DNA of 64,000 nt from an uncultured Roseovarius sp. (GTDB lineage: Bacteria > Pseudomonadota > Alphaproteobacteria > Rhodobacterales > Rhodobacteraceae), in contig NZ_CANLER010000004.1 of the NCBI RefSeq assembly GCF_947489715.1, forward strand, positions 248,001 through 312,000, given 5' to 3'. Numbering within the stretch: position 1 is the first letter of the stretch; every line of letters starts with the position of its first letter. This document shows, one piece after another, positions 7,419 to 15,163 of the stretch. The translations under genes and the position numbers were made by a program. The notes beneath the pieces were generated by a model. That model did not search any database. It was not told the DNA's origin and saw only the letters and a program-made list of their open reading frames with translations.

Positions 7419-7889
7419 TCACACCCGGTGATAGGGGCTGCCGGCGAGAATGGTGGCGGCCCGGTAGAGCTGTTCGGACAGCATGACGCGGGCCAGCATG
7501 TGGGGCCAGACCATTGGCCCAAAAGAGAGTTTCAGGTCGGCCCGGTCGCGCAGGACAGGCGTGATACCGTCGGCACCGCCGATGACAAAGGCTACGTCGC
7601 CGCGTCCCTCGTCGCGCCAGCCTGCCAGTCGGTTGGCGAATTTGGGAGAGTTCAGCGTCTGGCCGCGTTCATCCATTGCCACGATGATGGCGCCCTTGGG
7701 AATTGCGCGTTCCAGAAGCGGGGCCTCGGCCATCATGCCACCCCCCTTGCGGTCTTCGACTTCGTGCACCGACGCGGGGCCAAGCCCGAGGGCACGGCCG
7801 GTCCGGTCGAACCGGGTCAGGTAATCATCGAGTAAGTCGCGCTCGGGCCCGGCGCGAAGCCGTCCCACAGCACAGATATGAACGCGCAT
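7419..7889 (-). CDS. rlmH: 23S rRNA pseudouridine-1915 N3-methyltransferase RlmH
   Basis: 156 residues, the normal length for this SPOUT-fold methyltransferase that modifies pseudouridine 1915 in helix 69 of 23S rRNA. Diagnostic parts are the SAM-binding loop FVIGGADGI and the C-terminal knot SFGPMVWPHMLARVMLSEQLYRAATILAGSPYHR. It begins immediately after rsfS with the two genes adjacent (rsfS stop at 7890), a pairing typical of bacteria, so the two are probably co-transcribed. The 118 bases downstream to the LysR gene hold nothing evident. Confidence 0.96.
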   Translation of the reverse strand: MRVHICAVGRLRAGPERDLLDDYLTRFDRTGRALGLGPASVHEVEDRKGGGMMAEAPLLERAIPKGAIIVAMDERGQTLNSPKFANRLAGWRDEGRGDVAFVIGGADGITPVLRDRADLKLSFGPMVWPHMLARVMLSEQLYRAATILAGSPYHRV

Positions 7890-8255
7890 TCAGGCCTGAG
7901 TGGCCGCAGCTTCCCCGGCGGGCAGCCACATCTTCTCAAGCTGATAGAACTCACGCACTTCGGGGCGGAAGACATGGACGATCACGTCGCCTGTGTCGAT
8001 CAGCACCCAATCACCCGCATCCTTGCCTTCGACCTTGGACGCGACGCCCAGATCATGTTTCAGGCGATCCACCAGTTTCTCGGCAATCGCTGCCACCTGA
8101 CGGGTCGAACGGCCCGAACAGATCACCATGTAATCGCCAATGGCCGATTTGCCGCGCAGATCAATCTCGATCACGTCTTCGGCCTTGTCGTCGGTCAGTG
8201 AGGAAAGGATACGCGCAAGCTGAGTTTCGCTATTCGCGTGTTTCGCAGGGGCCAT
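7890..8255 (-). CDS. rsfS: Ribosomal silencing factor RsfS
   Basis: 121 residues of the RsfS/DUF143 family, which binds uL14 and prevents joining of ribosomal subunits during starvation. Visible signatures are DKAEDVIEIDLRGKSAIGDYMVICSGRSTRQVAAIAEKLVD, the GDWVLIDTGDVIVHVF stretch and the end VREFYQLEKMW. ATG 8255 is chosen because the following residues fit family starts; AGAGGG lies 8-9 bases upstream. The ATG overlaps the TAA of a short upstream ORF (TAATG), suggesting translational coupling. Confidence 0.94.
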   Translation of the reverse strand: MAPAKHANSETQLARILSSLTDDKAEDVIEIDLRGKSAIGDYMVICSGRSTRQVAAIAEKLVDRLKHDLGVASKVEGKDAGDWVLIDTGDVIVHVFRPEVREFYQLEKMWLPAGEAAATQA

Positions 8256-8311
8256 TACAGGCGCCCTCTTATCAGCGGCTGGTGCCGCATCAGCAGTAAA
8301 AGACAGGACAT
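8255..8311 (-). CDS. Putative 18-residue leader ORF of rsfS
   Basis: An ORF MSCLLLLMRHQPLIRGRL starts at ATG 8311 behind a strong GAGGAGG and stops with TAA overlapping the rsfS ATG. The start region AGGAC-AAT-GTCCT can fold into a small hairpin covering the end of the ribosome-binding site and the ATG. It may be a coupling leader peptide, or the motif may be chance. It is too short for the ORF track. Confidence 0.4.
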   Translation of the reverse strand: MSCLLLLMRHQPLIRGRL

Positions 8312-8552
8312 TGTCCTCCTCTCTAGCGCACCGTCAAAACCCCGGTGCCGGGCATAATGATAAGTTAACAATCCATTTATGAAGTTTCAATGAATGCGCG
8401 CATGCGCGGGCTTTTCATCGCGCAATTGTGCGCCAAAAACATCATGTTGCAATATTTCGTGACGCAACGGGCGCTATGGAGGCCGGGCTGATCGGGCCCC
8501 TGTAAATTTGCCTGATCGACCGGTCGGCAAGGTGATGGCTTGATCTAGTTTG

Positions 8553-8582
8553 ACGATTAAAGTTTATTGTTTTACGATAAAA
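8553..8582. promoter_or_regulatory. Paired ACGATWAAA boxes upstream of the DUF2975/XRE operon
   Basis: ACGATTAAA (8553) and ACGATAAAA (8574) are direct repeats 21 bp apart, that is two helical turns. The second is also half of an imperfect inverted repeat TTTATTG-ttttac-CGATAAA-like element. They lie 35-65 bases before the DUF2975 start in otherwise AT-rich DNA and could be the operator for the XRE protein. The rest of the 305-base gap 8312-8616 holds a CGCGCATGCGCG palindrome and a GCGCA-attg-TGCGC hairpin but no gene. Confidence 0.4.
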
Positions 8583-8616
8583 AATAATTCCAAATCATGA
8601 ATAGCGGAGCACTATC

Positions 8617-9156
8617 ATGTCGAACCTACCCTGTCGCACACAAAAGCTGGCCCGTTTTCTGCGACTGTGCTGCTTTGCGGCCATGGCGGGGGTGCTGGCC
8701 GTGGCGGTATATGTTTCAATCGCCCCTGATCGCTTTGTGGCAGAGGCCGCGCGAGCAATGATGCCGGGCACAGAGGTTTGGGATGTCGGGAATGCCGCCA
8801 CCCTGCTTTTGTATCTAGTGGCCGCGGTCAACCTGGGCATCGTGCTGTTTGTGCTTTGGCAAGTCGCGCGGCTGACAGGGTGTTACGGGACTGGCGATGC
8901 GCTGTCATCGGCATCTGCGGATGCCATTCGCTGGATCGGGCTGGGGTTGCTGACCAAGGCAGTTATCGGCGTGTTGGATGATACGGCCACCGGCCTGATC
9001 CTGAGTATTGATGCGCCATCAGGGCAGGGCATGCTGGTGATCTCATTCGGGTCGACCGACATCTGGTTCGCGCTGGCGGGCGGGTTGATGCTGTTGATCG
9101 GGCTTGTCATGTTGCAGGCAGTTGACGTGGCCGAGGATAACCGGGGCTTCGTTTGA
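8617..9156 (+). CDS. DUF2975-like membrane protein
   Basis: 179 residues with four hydrophobic segments (approximately 18-36, 62-84, 107-125 and 148-168) and a short soluble part, matching the layout of DUF2975 proteins. These are almost always encoded with a small YozG-type XRE regulator, and here such a gene follows with a TGATG overlap. The function is unknown; the family pair is suspected of sensing or stress signalling. The start at ATG 8617 has AGCGGAG upstream. Confidence 0.7.
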   Translation: MSNLPCRTQKLARFLRLCCFAAMAGVLAVAVYVSIAPDRFVAEAARAMMPGTEVWDVGNAATLLLYLVAAVNLGIVLFVLWQVARLTGCYGTGDALSSASADAIRWIGLGLLTKAVIGVLDDTATGLILSIDAPSGQGMLVISFGSTDIWFALAGGLMLLIGLVMLQAVDVAEDNRGFV

Positions 9157-9365
9157 TGCGGGTTGTTGTCCGGCTGGACGTGATGCTGGCGCTGCGGAAG
9201 ATGAAATCGCGCGAACTGGCCGAGCATGTGGGTATCAGCGAGCAGAATATCAGCCTGCTGAAATCCGGGAAGGTCAAGGGCATCAGGTTCGAGACCCTGG
9301 CGCGCATCTGTAAGGTGTTGGATTGTCAGCCCGGTGATTTGCTGGATGTCGTGGACGACACCTAG
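9156..9365 (+). CDS. YozG-type XRE helix-turn-helix regulator
   Basis: 69 residues forming little more than one Cro/CI-type helix-turn-helix: LDVMLALRKMKSRELAEHVGISEQNISLLKSGKVKGIRFETLARICKVLDCQPGDLLDVV. The DNA-recognition helix is SEQNISLLKSGK. The start is the ATG at 9156 overlapping the TGA of the DUF2975 gene. Its stop codon overlaps that of the convergent mscS gene in CTAG. It is likely to autoregulate the pair. Confidence 0.9.
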   Translation: MRVVVRLDVMLALRKMKSRELAEHVGISEQNISLLKSGKVKGIRFETLARICKVLDCQPGDLLDVVDDT

Positions 9366-10810
9366 GATGTGCCGCTGGCGGGTTTCGGCTGATCCTCTTC
9401 GTCGGGCTCCTGATCCGGTTCGGGCATGGGCGCGTCGTCGTTGTCGCCCAGCAGTCGAACCTCGCGCTGCGGGAAGGGGATCGAGATGTTGTTTTCCTTG
9501 AAGATATCCCAAAGCGCCAGATAGACATTGCCGCGGATATTGGTCAGCCCGCCGGTGGGATCGGAAATCCAGAAACGCAGGATGTAATCGACGCTGCTGT
9601 CGCCGAACCCCACGATATGGCACACGGGTGCCTTGAAGCTGAGTACCCGGTCGACGCTTTTGGCCGCTGCAATTGCAAGTTTGCGCACATCGTGCGGATC
9701 GCAGCCGTAGGAGGTGCCGAAATAGATGTCGAGCCGGACGAAATCGTTGGAATGGGACCAGTTCACCACTTGTCCGGTGATCAGGTCTTCGTTCGGGATC
9801 AGGTATTCGCGCCCGTCGCGGGTGACAACCGAGACATAGCGCGCGCCCAGTGAATTGATCCAGCCAAAGGTCTCGCCCAGCGATATCACGTCGCCCGGTT
9901 TGATCGACTTGTCCATCAGGATGATCACGCCTGAGACAAGGTTCGAGACCACTTTTTGCAGGCCGAAACCAAGGCCCACACCGATGGCACCCGAGAGAAC
10001 CGCAAGGCCGGTCAGGTCGAAGCCCACGGCGCGCAGACCGATGAAGAAGGCCGCGCCATAGAGCAGCACCTGCAGGAACTTGACCGCCAGCACCTGCATC
10101 GAGGGCGAGATGTCCTTGTTGCTTCTGATCCTTGCGGTGGTGGTGCGAGACAGGAACCGCGCCAGCACGAATAGCGAGGTAATGATCACGATACCCTGCA
10201 GGATCAGCCAGATGGAAAAGCGGGTTTCGCCGATATGCAAGGCGGCGCTGTCGAGAATAACCTGCGCCTCATCGGTCAGGTTGAGGATCACCAATGTGGC
10301 CCATGCCCAGCCGCCATAACGCACGATCGTACGCATGAAGCCATTTGAGATAAGCCGGGTCAGAAGTGCGATCACCAGCCAAGCGGTGGCAAGGCTGGCC
10401 ACGACCCCCAGCAGGTAGGTTCGACTGGGCCAGGTGAATTCCCGCATCGTCCACACGATCGGCCAGATCGCCAGCACAAAGATGATCAGGCGGATCCGGC
10501 GATGTAGCAGAACACCAAGGCGCATGCGCCATTTCGGCCAGCCCTCGCGGGTGCGCAGCCAATGGTGCAGCTTGGGGCCGACGAAGCGGGCGATCAGGTG
10601 GGCGAGCAGGAACGTTCCGACGGCGATGCCGATCTGATAAGCGTTCCAGGGCCGCATCAGTCCATCCAGGAAAACATATGCCTGATCCCAGAGCGACAGG
10701 GCGATTTCCTGCGCGTCCTGGGCGATTTCCTGCGCGTCCTGGGCTATTTCCTGTGCGTCCTGCGCGATCTCAACAGTGTCTTGCGCGGCCTTGACCGTTT
10801 CCTGTTCCAT
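9362..10810 (-). CDS. MscS-family mechanosensitive ion channel
   Basis: 482 residues. An N-terminal repetitive Ala/Gln/Glu/Asp coiled-coil-like stretch (VEIAQDAQEIAQDAQEIAQDAQEIA, residues ~13-37) precedes several transmembrane helices. The pore helix is LTGLAVLSGAIGVGLGFGLQKVVSNLVSGVIILMDKSIKPGD, the signature of MscS, followed by the beta domain (GWINSLGARYVSVVTRDGREYLIPNE) and a C-terminal acidic tail. It should gate on membrane tension in hypo-osmotic shock. It is longer than E. coli MscS (286 residues) because of extra N-terminal helices. It is divergent from the amidohydrolase gene. Confidence 0.93.
   Translation of the reverse strand: MEQETVKAAQDTVEIAQDAQEIAQDAQEIAQDAQEIALSLWDQAYVFLDGLMRPWNAYQIGIAVGTFLLAHLIARFVGPKLHHWLRTREGWPKWRMRLGVLLHRRIRLIIFVLAIWPIVWTMREFTWPSRTYLLGVVASLATAWLVIALLTRLISNGFMRTIVRYGGWAWATLVILNLTDEAQVILDSAALHIGETRFSIWLILQGIVIITSLFVLARFLSRTTTARIRSNKDISPSMQVLAVKFLQVLLYGAAFFIGLRAVGFDLTGLAVLSGAIGVGLGFGLQKVVSNLVSGVIILMDKSIKPGDVISLGETFGWINSLGARYVSVVTRDGREYLIPNEDLITGQVVNWSHSNDFVRLDIYFGTSYGCDPHDVRKLAIAAAKSVDRVLSFKAPVCHIVGFGDSSVDYILRFWISDPTGGLTNIRGNVYLALWDIFKENNISIPFPQREVRLLGDNDDAPMPEPDQEPDEEDQPKPASGTS
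10701..10784 (-). repeat. 21-bp in-frame tandem repeat at the start of mscS
   Basis: Units of gcgatttcctgcgcgtcctgg at 10701 and 10722, a near-copy at 10743 and a decayed one at 10764. Each encodes the heptad IAQDAQE, so copy-number change keeps the frame and only lengthens or shortens the N-terminal helix. Confidence 0.9.
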
Positions 10811-10905
10811 GCAGTCACATTGGCATGGCCCGACGGGCGCAACAAGCCCGGCTGGACAGTGGCGGCAACTTGGCCTTTCTTGGGGTGAAGATGCGGAGGA
10901 TTCGA

Positions 10906-11841
10906 ATGTCGACAGCGCTGGTGACCCATCCCGATTGCCTGGAACATGTAAACCCGCCGGGCCACCCCGAACAGGTCGCGCGGCTGGAGCATATTCTGGC
11001 CGCGCTGGAGGGTAAGGCGCTGGCGCGCATCAAGGCGCCGCTGGTGGCCGAGGATGATCTGGCCCTGGCGCATCCGGCAGAATATATCGAGATGATCCGC
11101 AATGCCGCACCCGCGCAGGGCTGGGCGCAGCTGGATGGGGACACGTTCATGTCGCCCGGTTCGTTGGAGGCGGCGCACCGGGCGGCGGGCGGTGCCGTGC
11201 GGGCCGTGGATATGGTGCTGACCGGCGAGGCGGGCAATGCCTTTGTCGCCTGTCGGCCACCGGGGCATCACGCCGAGACTTCGACCGCGATGGGGTTTTG
11301 CCTGTTCGGCAATGTGGCGATCGCTGCGAAACATGCCCTTGCACATCATGAGCTGAGCCGTGTCGCGATCGTCGATTTCGACGTGCATCATGGCAATGGC
11401 ACGCAGGATCTGGTCGAGGGGGATCGGCGTATCCTGTTCTGCTCGACCCATCAGTCGCCGCTTTTTCCCGGCACCGGTCACGCGCATGAAACCGGCGCGT
11501 ACAATAACGTGCTGAATGTGCCGCTGCCCGATGGCACTAGCAGTGCGAGGTTTCGCAAGGTGATGGACGGATCGGTGCTGCCTGCTGTGGATCGCTTCAA
11601 GCCGGAGTTGGTTCTTGTCTCTGCCGGGTTTGATGCGCATCAGGCTGATCCGCTGGCCGGGATGCGCCTGACCGAGGATGATTTCATCTGGGTGACGGAG
11701 CGGATTTGCGATCTGGCCGATGCGCATTGTCAGGGCCGTGTGGTGGCCAGCCTTGAGGGCGGGTATGACCTTGATGCACTGGCATCGAGTGTCGCGGCGC
11801 ATGTCGATGTGCTGATCCGGCGGGGGGCGGATGAGGGTTGA
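10906..11841 (+). CDS. Histone-deacetylase-like amidohydrolase
   Basis: 311 residues of the HDAC/acetylpolyamine amidohydrolase (AcuC/AphA) superfamily. Zn-enzyme motifs are in order: RPPGHHAE with tandem His, GFCLFGNVAIAAKHA, VAIVDFDVHHGNGTQ with Asp/His metal ligands, SLFPGTGHA-like PLFPGTGHAHETG, and VSAGFDAHQADPLAGM with the second Asp ligand. It should remove acetyl groups from lysine side chains or acetylated polyamines in the cytoplasm. The start at 10906 is preferred over 10825 because GGAGGA lies 6-7 bases upstream and the family begins with T-H-PxCxxH. Divergent from mscS. Confidence 0.92.
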   Translation: MSTALVTHPDCLEHVNPPGHPEQVARLEHILAALEGKALARIKAPLVAEDDLALAHPAEYIEMIRNAAPAQGWAQLDGDTFMSPGSLEAAHRAAGGAVRAVDMVLTGEAGNAFVACRPPGHHAETSTAMGFCLFGNVAIAAKHALAHHELSRVAIVDFDVHHGNGTQDLVEGDRRILFCSTHQSPLFPGTGHAHETGAYNNVLNVPLPDGTSSARFRKVMDGSVLPAVDRFKPELVLVSAGFDAHQADPLAGMRLTEDDFIWVTERICDLADAHCQGRVVASLEGGYDLDALASSVAAHVDVLIRRGADEG

Positions 11842-11889
11842 TGTCAGGCGCGCCCTTTTGGAGAGGTATCGCGCATCCCGGTTTGGGGT

Positions 11890-12819
11890 TTACTCGGCCG
11901 CGTAGCGTTTGCGCGCGGCGCTTTCCTGTATCAGCCATTTGGCCACGATCTCGCTTTCAGCCGGGGGTTTGCTGCCCTGACGGGTCAGCAGGTAATAGCC
12001 TGAATTGGTTCGGACAAATTCCGACCCCAGCGGGCGGATCAGGTTGCCGGATTGCAGGTGATGATCCACCAGATGCCCCCACCCCAGCGAGATGCCAAGA
12101 CCGTCGATCGCGGCCTGAATCGCCAGCGGGTAGGTGTTTACAAAGGTCGAATGCCGTACCAGTTCCGGGTCATGGCCCTTGCGGGACAGCCAGGTTTTCC
12201 AGTTCAGCCATTCGGTATGGTTGTTATTGACCTCGATCAGGGCGTGATCCAGCAAATCCTGCGTGTCCGGTATGGTCACATGGTTTTCCAGATAGCCGGG
12301 CGCGCAGACCGGAAACACCGTTTCGCCAAACAGCAGCCGCGCGTCAAAACCGGGCCAGTTGCCATCGCCGCGCAGGATCGCGAGGTCATAGTCCTCGGTC
12401 AGGCATTCGGTGTCCAGATCGCTTGACATCAGCGAGATGGTGATATTGCGATTGGCCTGCCGGAACTTGCGCAACCGGGGCATGAGCCAGAGCGAGGAAA
12501 CCGAATTTGTGGCCGACATCCGCACCGTCGTGGGGGCGTGATCGGTCATCATCTCTTCTGAGATCTGGGCGATACCGGCCAGTGCCGGGGTCACGCCATT
12601 GAGCAGTTTCCGCCCCTGTTCGGTCAGCTGGACTGACCGATGCCCGCGCACAAAGAGCGCGCAGTCGAAATGCTGCTCTAGCAGCTTCATCTTGCGGCTG
12701 ATCGCGGTCTCGCTGACATGCAGTTCTTTGGCCGTGGCGGCAAAGCTTTCAAGCTCGGCCGCGATCTGAAAAGTCACCAGATAATCAAGCCGTGGTAGCG
12801 CGGCGCGATTTTTCAGCAT
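11890..12819 (-). CDS. LysR-family regulator (GcvA-like), probable controller of the divergent ABC/demethylase operon
   Basis: 309 residues from ATG 12819 (AGGGG upstream; the track start at 12867 is a TTG). The helix-turn-helix is LDYLVTFQIAAELESFAATAKELHVSETAISRKMKLLEQHFDCALFVRGHRSVQLTEQG. The effector domain carries features of the GcvA/AmpR group (SVSSLWLMPRLRKFRQANRNITISL, DLAILRGDGNWPG). It is divergent from the binding-protein gene at 13021 across a 200-base promoter region with an inverted repeat. It is therefore the obvious candidate to sense the imported compound or a breakdown product. Confidence 0.9.
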   Translation of the reverse strand: MLKNRAALPRLDYLVTFQIAAELESFAATAKELHVSETAISRKMKLLEQHFDCALFVRGHRSVQLTEQGRKLLNGVTPALAGIAQISEEMMTDHAPTTVRMSATNSVSSLWLMPRLRKFRQANRNITISLMSSDLDTECLTEDYDLAILRGDGNWPGFDARLLFGETVFPVCAPGYLENHVTIPDTQDLLDHALIEVNNNHTEWLNWKTWLSRKGHDPELVRHSTFVNTYPLAIQAAIDGLGISLGWGHLVDHHLQSGNLIRPLGSEFVRTNSGYYLLTRQGSKPPAESEIVAKWLIQESAARKRYAAE

Positions 12820-12886
12820 GTGCAAAGGCCCCTGGGCAGCTTGGCGTTTTGATAGAACGGTTAACAATTAAGGCGGTTTGACGGGT

Positions 12887-12909
12887 TTGCCAAACTTTTT
12901 GTTGGGCAA
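12887..12909. promoter_or_regulatory. Inverted repeat in the LysR/ABC divergent promoter
   Basis: TTGCCAAAC-ttttt-GTTGGGCAA has 9-bp arms with one mismatch, lying 68 bases before the LysR start and about 110 before the binding-protein start. Position and symmetry suit a LysR-type operator. TAGAAT at 12923 may be a -10 element for the ABC operon. Confidence 0.5.
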
Positions 12910-12973
12910 GGCAAAACCTTTTTAGAATCACACCTGTGCAGAATTTAGGTCATACTGGAGCTTCTAAAACCGA

Positions 12974-12994
12974 GCGTCCGCTTTGCACGGACGC
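12974..12994 (+). promoter_or_regulatory. 5'-leader hairpin of the ABC operon
   Basis: GCGTCCG-ctttgca-CGGACGC is a perfect 7-bp stem with a 7-nt loop, 27 bases before the binding-protein ATG. It could stabilise the transcript or modulate translation. Confidence 0.4.
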
Positions 12995-13008
12995 CTCTTG
13001 AACGCTAA

Positions 13009-13971
<963 letters not shown>

Positions 13972-14042
13972 AGCTGTTGCTAAAAGGTGGTGAGCCGCCC
14001 TTTACATTAGTATCGGGCCGGCCCGCCATCCAAGCCAAGATT

Positions 14043-14078
14043 GCCCGTCCGCGCCTTGTTGATCGGGCGGGCTTTCTT
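14043..14078 (+). terminator. Attenuator-like hairpin between binding-protein and ATPase genes
   Basis: GCCCGTCCG pairs with CGGGCGGGC (one G-U) around a 12-nt loop and is followed by TTTCTT. A leaky terminator or RNA-processing barrier after the first gene is common in ABC operons and would let the binding protein be made in excess. Confidence 0.6.
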
Positions 14079-14133
14079 CACCGAGTTGCGAGCTTCTTTG
14101 TAAGATGGGCTCGCTCAGCCAGGAATTAATTAG

Positions 14134-15162
14134 ATGTCAGACGATACACCCGTCATTTCATGCCGTAATGTCTGGAAATTATTCGGACCGAACCCCAAAC
14201 AATATCTCGCAAACATGCCTGCTGATCGCAGTTTCGACGAGATTCGCGCTGACGGTTACATCGCCGGTGTCAAGGATGTCTCGCTGGAGGTGGGCCGAGG
14301 CGAAATGCTGGTGATCATGGGCCTGTCCGGGTCTGGCAAGTCGACATTGGTGCGATGCTTTTCGCGCCTGCACGATATCACCGGCGGTACCATCGAGGTC
14401 GATGGTGAGAGCATCATGGACATGGACGAGAACGCGCTGATCGAAATGCGACGCAGCAAGATGGGCATGGTGTTCCAATCCTTTGGTCTGCTGCCGCACC
14501 GGACAGTGCTGGACAACGTGGCCTTTCCGCTGGAAATGCGCGGTCAGGACAAGCATGACCGGCGCGAACGCGCGCTGGAGGTGATCAAGTTGGTCGGTCT
14601 TGAGGGCCGCGAAGAATACTTTCCGCGCGAATTGTCCGGTGGTCAGCAACAGCGTGTGGGCATCGCCCGCAGCCTGGCGATCGAGCCTGATATCTGGTTC
14701 CTGGATGAGCCGTTTTCGGCGCTGGACCCGCTTATCCGTCGTGAGATGCAGGATGAGTTCCTGCGTTTGCAGGAAATGCTGGGCAAGACCATTGTCTTTA
14801 TCACCCATGATTTCGACGAGGCACTCCGCCTGGCCGATCGGATTGCCATCATGAAGGACGGGGCGGTTGAGCAGTGCGATACACCGGATCAGATCGTGCT
14901 GAACCCGCAAACGCCTTATGTCGAGAAATTCACCGAAGAGATCGAGAAATCCCGCGTCGTGCATGCGCGCGTTCTGGCTGGACCGGTCAATGGATCCACA
15001 CCCGAGGGCGAACCGGTGCGCGCAGGCCACACGATCCTGCAGTTGGCCCGGCAATTGGTCAACGACCCGCGCGAGGAACTGCCGGTTGCCAACCGGCATG
15101 GCGAGCTGATCGGCGTGATGAACCGGCAAGAAGCGCTGGACGTGCTGCTGGGGAAAGGGTGA
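14134..15162 (+). CDS. Betaine/choline-type ABC transporter ATP-binding protein
   Basis: 342 residues. Walker A is GLSGSGKST, the signature LSGGQQQRVGIARSLA, Walker B IWFLDEPFSALD, and the H-loop ITHDFDEALRLADR. The N-terminal FGPNPKQYLANMPADR and the pattern EMRRSKMGMVFQSFGLLPHRTVLDNVAFPLEMRG are typical of the OpuAA/ProV subfamily. The C-terminus keeps only a short CBS-like remnant (ELIGVMNRQEALDVLLG). It couples ATP hydrolysis to import through the permease encoded next. The permease ATG follows two bases after the stop. Confidence 0.94.
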   Translation: MSDDTPVISCRNVWKLFGPNPKQYLANMPADRSFDEIRADGYIAGVKDVSLEVGRGEMLVIMGLSGSGKSTLVRCFSRLHDITGGTIEVDGESIMDMDENALIEMRRSKMGMVFQSFGLLPHRTVLDNVAFPLEMRGQDKHDRRERALEVIKLVGLEGREEYFPRELSGGQQQRVGIARSLAIEPDIWFLDEPFSALDPLIRREMQDEFLRLQEMLGKTIVFITHDFDEALRLADRIAIMKDGAVEQCDTPDQIVLNPQTPYVEKFTEEIEKSRVVHARVLAGPVNGSTPEGEPVRAGHTILQLARQLVNDPREELPVANRHGELIGVMNRQEALDVLLGKG

Positions 15163-15163
15163 C

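Noticed and set aside
10744-11802. 352-residue antisense frame over the deacetylase-like gene
   Set aside because: The opposite strand carries all the catalytic motifs of the HDAC family.
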